A stretch of DNA of 10,775 bases, taken from the NCBI GenBank assembly GCA_011048485.1, contig DSDX01000108.1:1-10775 (forward strand), read 5' to 3'. The translations under genes and the position numbers were made by a program. Positions 7,201 through 10,775 of the stretch are shown here, piece after piece. Under the pieces are notes generated by a model. That model saw nothing but the letters and a program-made list of their open reading frames with translations, did not search any database and was not told where the DNA came from. Source of the DNA: Candidatus Aminicenantota bacterium. GTDB taxonomy: Bacteria > Acidobacteriota > Aminicenantia > Aminicenantales > Saccharicenantaceae. Each line of letters begins with the position of its first letter. Within the stretch, counting starts at the first letter, position 1.

Positions 7201-8427
7201 ATGACGTTGATGCTGAGACTCGCCTGGCGCAACCTCTTCCGGAACAAGCGCCGGACCCTCATCGCCGGGACGGCCATCGCGATCGGATTGGCCGCCCTGA
7301 TCTTCACGGACGCCCTCATCCGGGGCATGAAGAGCCAGATGATCGCCTCGGCCACCGCCGCCTTCATAGGAGAAGGCCAGATCCATCGCCGGGGCTTCCG
7401 TCTCACCCAGGAAGTCGACCTGACGATCGAGGACCCCGCTTCGGTCATGGCCAAGCTCGAACAGGAAGACGCCGTCGGGGCTTTCGCGCCGAGGACCTTG
7501 AGCTTCGGCATGGTCACGTCCCCGGCCAACGTGCGCTCGGCGATGGTCGTCGGGATCGACCCCGGGAACGAGCCCAGCCTGTCGAGGGTGGACGACTGCG
7601 TCCGGGAGGGGGACTTCTTCGAGGGCTCGAACGAACGGGACCTCGTCATCGGCAGCGGTCTGGCCGACCTCCTCGAGGTCGGGCTGGGCGACCGCGTCGT
7701 CATCACCGTGTCCCAGGCCGGGACCGGCGACCTGTCCCAGGACATGTTCCGCGTCTCCGGCGTCTACAGCTACGGGGTCAAGGAGATGGACGAGGGGTTC
7801 GCCTTCGTCCGCCTGGCCAAGGCCCAGGACATGCTAGGGATCGGCGCGAACATCCATCAGATCGCCCTCAAGTTCGAGGACATCGATTTCGCGACGAGGG
7901 AGGGGAACCCGTTCTGGGAAGCCTATTCCGCCGGCGGCAACGAGGCCGTCAGCTGGGCGGTCCTCCTGCCCCAGCTGGAAGGGATCCTCGGGCTGGTCTG
8001 GATCTCCCTGGCCTTCATGGCCGTGATCCTCTTCGGGATCGTGGCCTTCGGGATCATCAACACCCTGTTCATGTCGCTCTACGAGCGGATGTTCGAGTTC
8101 GGCGTCCTCCGGGCCGTCGGGACCCGGCCCTCGGGCGTGAGGCGGCTGATCGTCTACGAGGCCGGGGCCCTGGCCCTTCTGAGCATCGCCATGGGCACGG
8201 TCCTCGGATTCGTTCTCACGTATGCGGTGACCAGGACCGGCCTCGACTACCGGGGCATCGAACTCGCCGGGACGGCCTTCTACGACCTCCTCTACCCCGT
8301 CCTTCAGGCCCGTCAATTCGTCATCTATCCCCTGGCGGTCCTGGCCTTCACGATGCTCATGGGGCTCTATCCGGCCCACGTCGCCGGCAAGATGAAAGTG
8401 GCCGAGGCCCTGCGCAAGAGCCTCTAG
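7201..8427 (+). CDS. FtsX/LolE-type ABC permease, second copy
   Basis: The protein has 408 residues with the same architecture as its upstream neighbour: N-terminal RNLFRNKRRT, TM1 about 20-38, periplasmic domain about 42-258, TM2 about 262-291, the coupling-helix segment YERMFEFGVLRAVGT (294-308), TM3 about 318-344 and TM4 about 372-393. The N-termini of the two permeases are clearly related (RN-hydrophobic-FR-x-KRRT), while the periplasmic domains have diverged, which fits an old duplication followed by specialisation. The periplasmic domain carries a segment (about 230-250, GNPFWEAYSAGGNEA) with no obvious match in the first copy. The start ATG at 7201 has a GAGGGA site five bases before it. 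Together with the ATPase it should make a mechanotransmission-type ABC complex that works on the periplasmic face. Confidence 0.88.
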   Translation: MTLMLRLAWRNLFRNKRRTLIAGTAIAIGLAALIFTDALIRGMKSQMIASATAAFIGEGQIHRRGFRLTQEVDLTIEDPASVMAKLEQEDAVGAFAPRTLSFGMVTSPANVRSAMVVGIDPGNEPSLSRVDDCVREGDFFEGSNERDLVIGSGLADLLEVGLGDRVVITVSQAGTGDLSQDMFRVSGVYSYGVKEMDEGFAFVRLAKAQDMLGIGANIHQIALKFEDIDFATREGNPFWEAYSAGGNEAVSWAVLLPQLEGILGLVWISLAFMAVILFGIVAFGIINTLFMSLYERMFEFGVLRAVGTRPSGVRRLIVYEAGALALLSIAMGTVLGFVLTYAVTRTGLDYRGIELAGTAFYDLLYPVLQARQFVIYPLAVLAFTMLMGLYPAHVAGKMKVAEALRKSL

Positions 8428-8437
8428 GGAGAACGCG

Positions 8438-9141
<704 letters not shown>

Positions 9142-9145
<4 letters not shown>

Positions 9146-10437
9146 GGCGCCACGCCGGCCGGCCCTTGATCGTCGCCGGCCTTGCCTCTCTCCTTGTCGC
9201 CCTGGCCGCCCCGAAGGGCACGGCCGACGATAGCCTGGCCTGGCGCGGATACGTCAAGAACTTTTCGATCCTCCTGATGCCGCCGGCGGCGGACCTGGAA
9301 GAAGGGAGGCTCGACCAGCCCGATATGGGGGCGGTCAACACCCGGCTGAGGCTGGGGCTCGCCTACCGCCCCGCGGACGGGATAACGTTCGACTTGGCCT
9401 ACGATCTCTCGCCCAGGATCCAGGACGCCCGGCTGTTCGAGGCCGGCTCCTTCATGGCCGGCCTGGAGCTCGCGGATTACCGCCTCGTCGATCTCCGCGA
9501 CCGCGTCCATCCCGGTCCGGGCGAAGCGCCCGCCAGCTTCGGGCTGTACCAGAACCTGGACCGGTTCGCGGTGACGATCAGGACCCGGGCCGCGGACATC
9601 AGCGTCGGAAGGCAGGCGGTGGCCTGGGGGAGCGCCCGGGTCGTCAATCCGACCGATATCCTGGCCCCGTTCGCCTTCAACGAGCTGGACAAAGAGGAGC
9701 GGACCGGCGTCGACGCCCTGCGCGTCCGAGTCCCCCTGGGGGCCATGGACGAGTTGGACATCGGCGTCGTGGCCGGCGAAGGCTTCGGCGCCGGCACGAG
9801 CGCCTTTTTCCTGCGGGGGAAGACCCGGGCCCTCGACACGGACCTGGCCGCCGTGGCGATGGCCTTCCGCCGTCATCTTCTTCTCGGCCTGGACCTGGCC
9901 CGGTCGATCGGCGGGGCCGGGGCCTGGCTCGAGGCCGCGTACGTCCTGCCCTCGACCTTCTCGAAGGACGGGGAGGCGGACGAAAAGGGCTACGTCAGGG
10001 CCTCGGCCGGGCTCGACACCAACCTCGGACCGAAGACTTACGGTTTCGTCGAATATCATTTCAGCTCCGCCGGCGGGAAGGAGCCAGAAGCGTATCTGCC
10101 GGCATCCCAGTCCACGCCCTTCCGCGATGGGGCCGTCTATCTCCTGGGCCGCCATTACCTGAGCCTGGGCACGACCTATCAGATCTCGCCCCTCTTGCCG
10201 ATGACCGGCCTGCTCATCGCCAATCTCGGCGACCTCTCGCTCGTCCTCGCCCCCTCGGCCGAGTACAACATCTCCCCGGATATCTACCTGGCGGCGGGGG
10301 CCTATGTCGGGATCGGACGGAGGCCGCGGATCCTCGCCGACCCGCCCTCGGTCCCGACGCCCCGGCCGGACCTCCTCCGCTCCGAATTCGGAGCCTATCC
10401 GGACATGCTTTTCGCCTCGTTCCGGGTCTATTTCTAG
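9142..10437 (+). CDS. Predicted outer-membrane beta-barrel protein of the LolA-like/ABC operon
   Basis: The protein has 431 residues from a TTG start. It has a signal peptide (RRHAGR, hydrophobic 8-23, likely cleavage around TADD at 27-30). The mature sequence alternates polar and hydrophobic residues in many strand-length stretches with short turns, and ends in FRVYF, the terminal aromatic signature of outer-membrane barrels recognised by BamA. An internal motif VGRQAVAWGSARVVNPTDIL (155-174) resembles the 'GRQ..WG....NPTD' box that I associate with DUF1302-like and similar porin-type barrels. It is the last gene of the operon and is translationally coupled to the ATPase through a TTGA overlap. 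The likely role is the outer-membrane end of the system, either an acceptor for the cargo delivered by the LolA-like carrier or the cargo itself. The barrel call is firm, the role is inference. Confidence 0.75.
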
Positions 10438-10454
10438 GATCGGTCCTTGCCTCC

Positions 10455-10477
10455 GGACGGCTTGATCCGGGCCGTCC
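10455..10477 (+). terminator. Hairpin after the operon, possible terminator without T tract
   Basis: GGACGGC (10455-10461) and GCCGTCC (10471-10477) form a perfect 7-bp stem with a 9-nt loop, 17 bases after the stop of the barrel gene. No run of T follows, so an intrinsic terminator is only possible. It may instead protect the 3' end of the mRNA. Confidence 0.35.
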
Positions 10478-10491
10478 CCGCCTCGAGGCGG
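10478..10491. promoter_or_regulatory. Perfect 14-bp palindrome next to a -35 box, possible operator
   Basis: CCGCCTCGAGGCGG is an exact palindrome that ends four bases before the TTGACC at 10496. Its position just upstream of the promoter fits a dimeric regulator. High GC content makes chance palindromes more common, which lowers confidence. Confidence 0.35.
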
Positions 10492-10495
10492 TTCA

Positions 10496-10524
10496 TTGAC
10501 CTCTCCGGACGGATATCATATAAT
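10496..10524 (+). promoter_or_regulatory. Strong sigma70-type promoter of the last gene
   Basis: TTGACC (10496-10501), a 17-nt spacer and a perfect TATAAT (10519-10524) predict transcription from about 10531. It is the best promoter in the window. Confidence 0.8.
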
Positions 10525-10530
10525 CGGGCC

Positions 10531-10654
10531 CGGGTGCGCGGAGCCACGAGGCTGCGCGCAGGCAGTCACCCCGTGGATGGTCGGGCCGCCATCCGGATCC
10601 GCGCCGGCGATCCCACCGCGCGTCCGTGACTTACACCCTCACCAAGGAGGCCCG
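10531..10654 (+). ncRNA. Long structured 5' leader, unassigned
   Basis: About 124 nt separate the predicted transcription start from the ATG at 10655. The region starts with a strong hairpin (10535-10560): ten pairs and one mismatch, arms TGCGCGGAGCC and GGCTGCGCGCA, loop ACGA. A second hairpin (10575-10594) has GGATGG pairing with CCATCC around an 8-nt loop. GGGTG at 10532 could alternatively pair with CACCC at 10567, so two exclusive folds are possible. The ribosome binding site AAGGAGG (10644-10650) lies outside both hairpins. I looked for the core words of glycine, cobalamin, TPP, SAM/SAH, c-di-GMP, fluoride and ZTP riboswitches and did not find a convincing match. It may be a novel cis-regulator or simply a GC-rich leader. 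Confidence 0.4.
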
Positions 10655-10775
10655 ATGACCCAAGGCATGACCACGAACGGCTGGATGTTCTTCATCTTCG
10701 CCTGGGGCTTCATTTTCGCCCTCGTCTTCTACTGTTTCCGCCGGGTCCTGCTGGGCAAGCGGCCCGAGATCGTCG
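10655..10775 (+). CDS. Small membrane protein, N-terminal part (cut by window end)
   Basis: Forty codons are visible from an ATG with a strong AAGGAGG site four bases upstream. A short polar start (MTQGMTTNGW) is followed by one hydrophobic, aromatic helix (about 10-28) and then basic residues (FRRVLLGKR), giving an N-out, C-in single-span topology by the positive-inside rule. An in-frame ATG four codons in is an alternative start. The 'TNGW + aromatic helix + Arg/Lys' shape recalls tiny subunits encoded beside sodium-dependent transporters (MetS-like small subunits of NSS transporters), but the match is weak and the next gene is outside the window. Expression comes from the strong promoter at 10496 and a long leader, so tight control is likely. 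Confidence 0.6.
   Translation, partial: MTQGMTTNGWMFFIFAWGFIFALVFYCFRRVLLGKRPEIV

Noticed and set aside
10534..10629. A GTG-started 31-residue leader peptide in the long 5' leader
   Set aside because: It has no ribosome binding site and its Arg/Ala-rich composition is what any open frame in this GC-rich stretch would give.
10531..10654. Glycine or other known riboswitch
   Set aside because: The conserved core words of the common classes could not be found by eye. Only an Rfam search could settle this.

Overview
The window reads as a piece of a high-GC chromosome from a Gram-negative (two-membrane) bacterium. It encodes a lipoprotein, periplasmic proteins and a predicted outer-membrane beta-barrel. 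The gene style (Na+/solute symporter with linked lipoprotein, M24 remnant, LolA-like/FtsX operon) reminds me of Aminicenantes/Acidobacteriota genomes. That placement is an impression and cannot be proved from this sequence. Three sigma70-like promoters can be read directly, each with a 17-nt spacer, so the host uses a conventional housekeeping sigma factor. No rRNA, tRNA, CRISPR array or intact transposase gene is visible.

Layout. (1) 1-2590, plus strand: the C-terminal end of a sodium:solute symporter, then a 610-aa predicted lipoprotein with beta-rich domains, then a 101-aa fragment that looks like the start of an M24 (creatinase/aminopeptidase P type) protein. The genes are joined by ATGA overlaps, so they form one transcription unit. 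The M24 gene stops abruptly at a GGGGAC-type repeat-like sequence. (2) 2611-3242, plus strand: a single gene behind a near-consensus promoter, encoding an exported stand-alone DsbD-alpha-like domain with its cysteine pair. (3) 3358-5094, minus strand: a ClC chloride transporter with both exchanger glutamates and a C-terminal CBS pair. (4) 5204-10437, plus strand: a tight five-gene operon, running LolA-like periplasmic protein, FtsX-type permease, second FtsX-type permease, LolD/MacB-type ATPase, outer-membrane beta-barrel. (5) 10438-10775: a hairpin, a 14-bp palindrome, a strong promoter, a long GC-rich structured 5' leader, and the start of a small membrane protein cut by the window edge.

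The most interesting unit is the operon in (4). It places inner-membrane ATP-driven extraction (two permeases plus ATPase), a periplasmic carrier-type fold and an outer-membrane barrel in one transcript. It looks like a dedicated LolCDE-like route for moving a lipid or lipoprotein to the outer membrane, with a barrel at the position where a LolB-type receptor might be expected. The cargo is unknown. Second in interest is the structured leader before the last gene, which does not match any riboswitch class I could recognise by eye.
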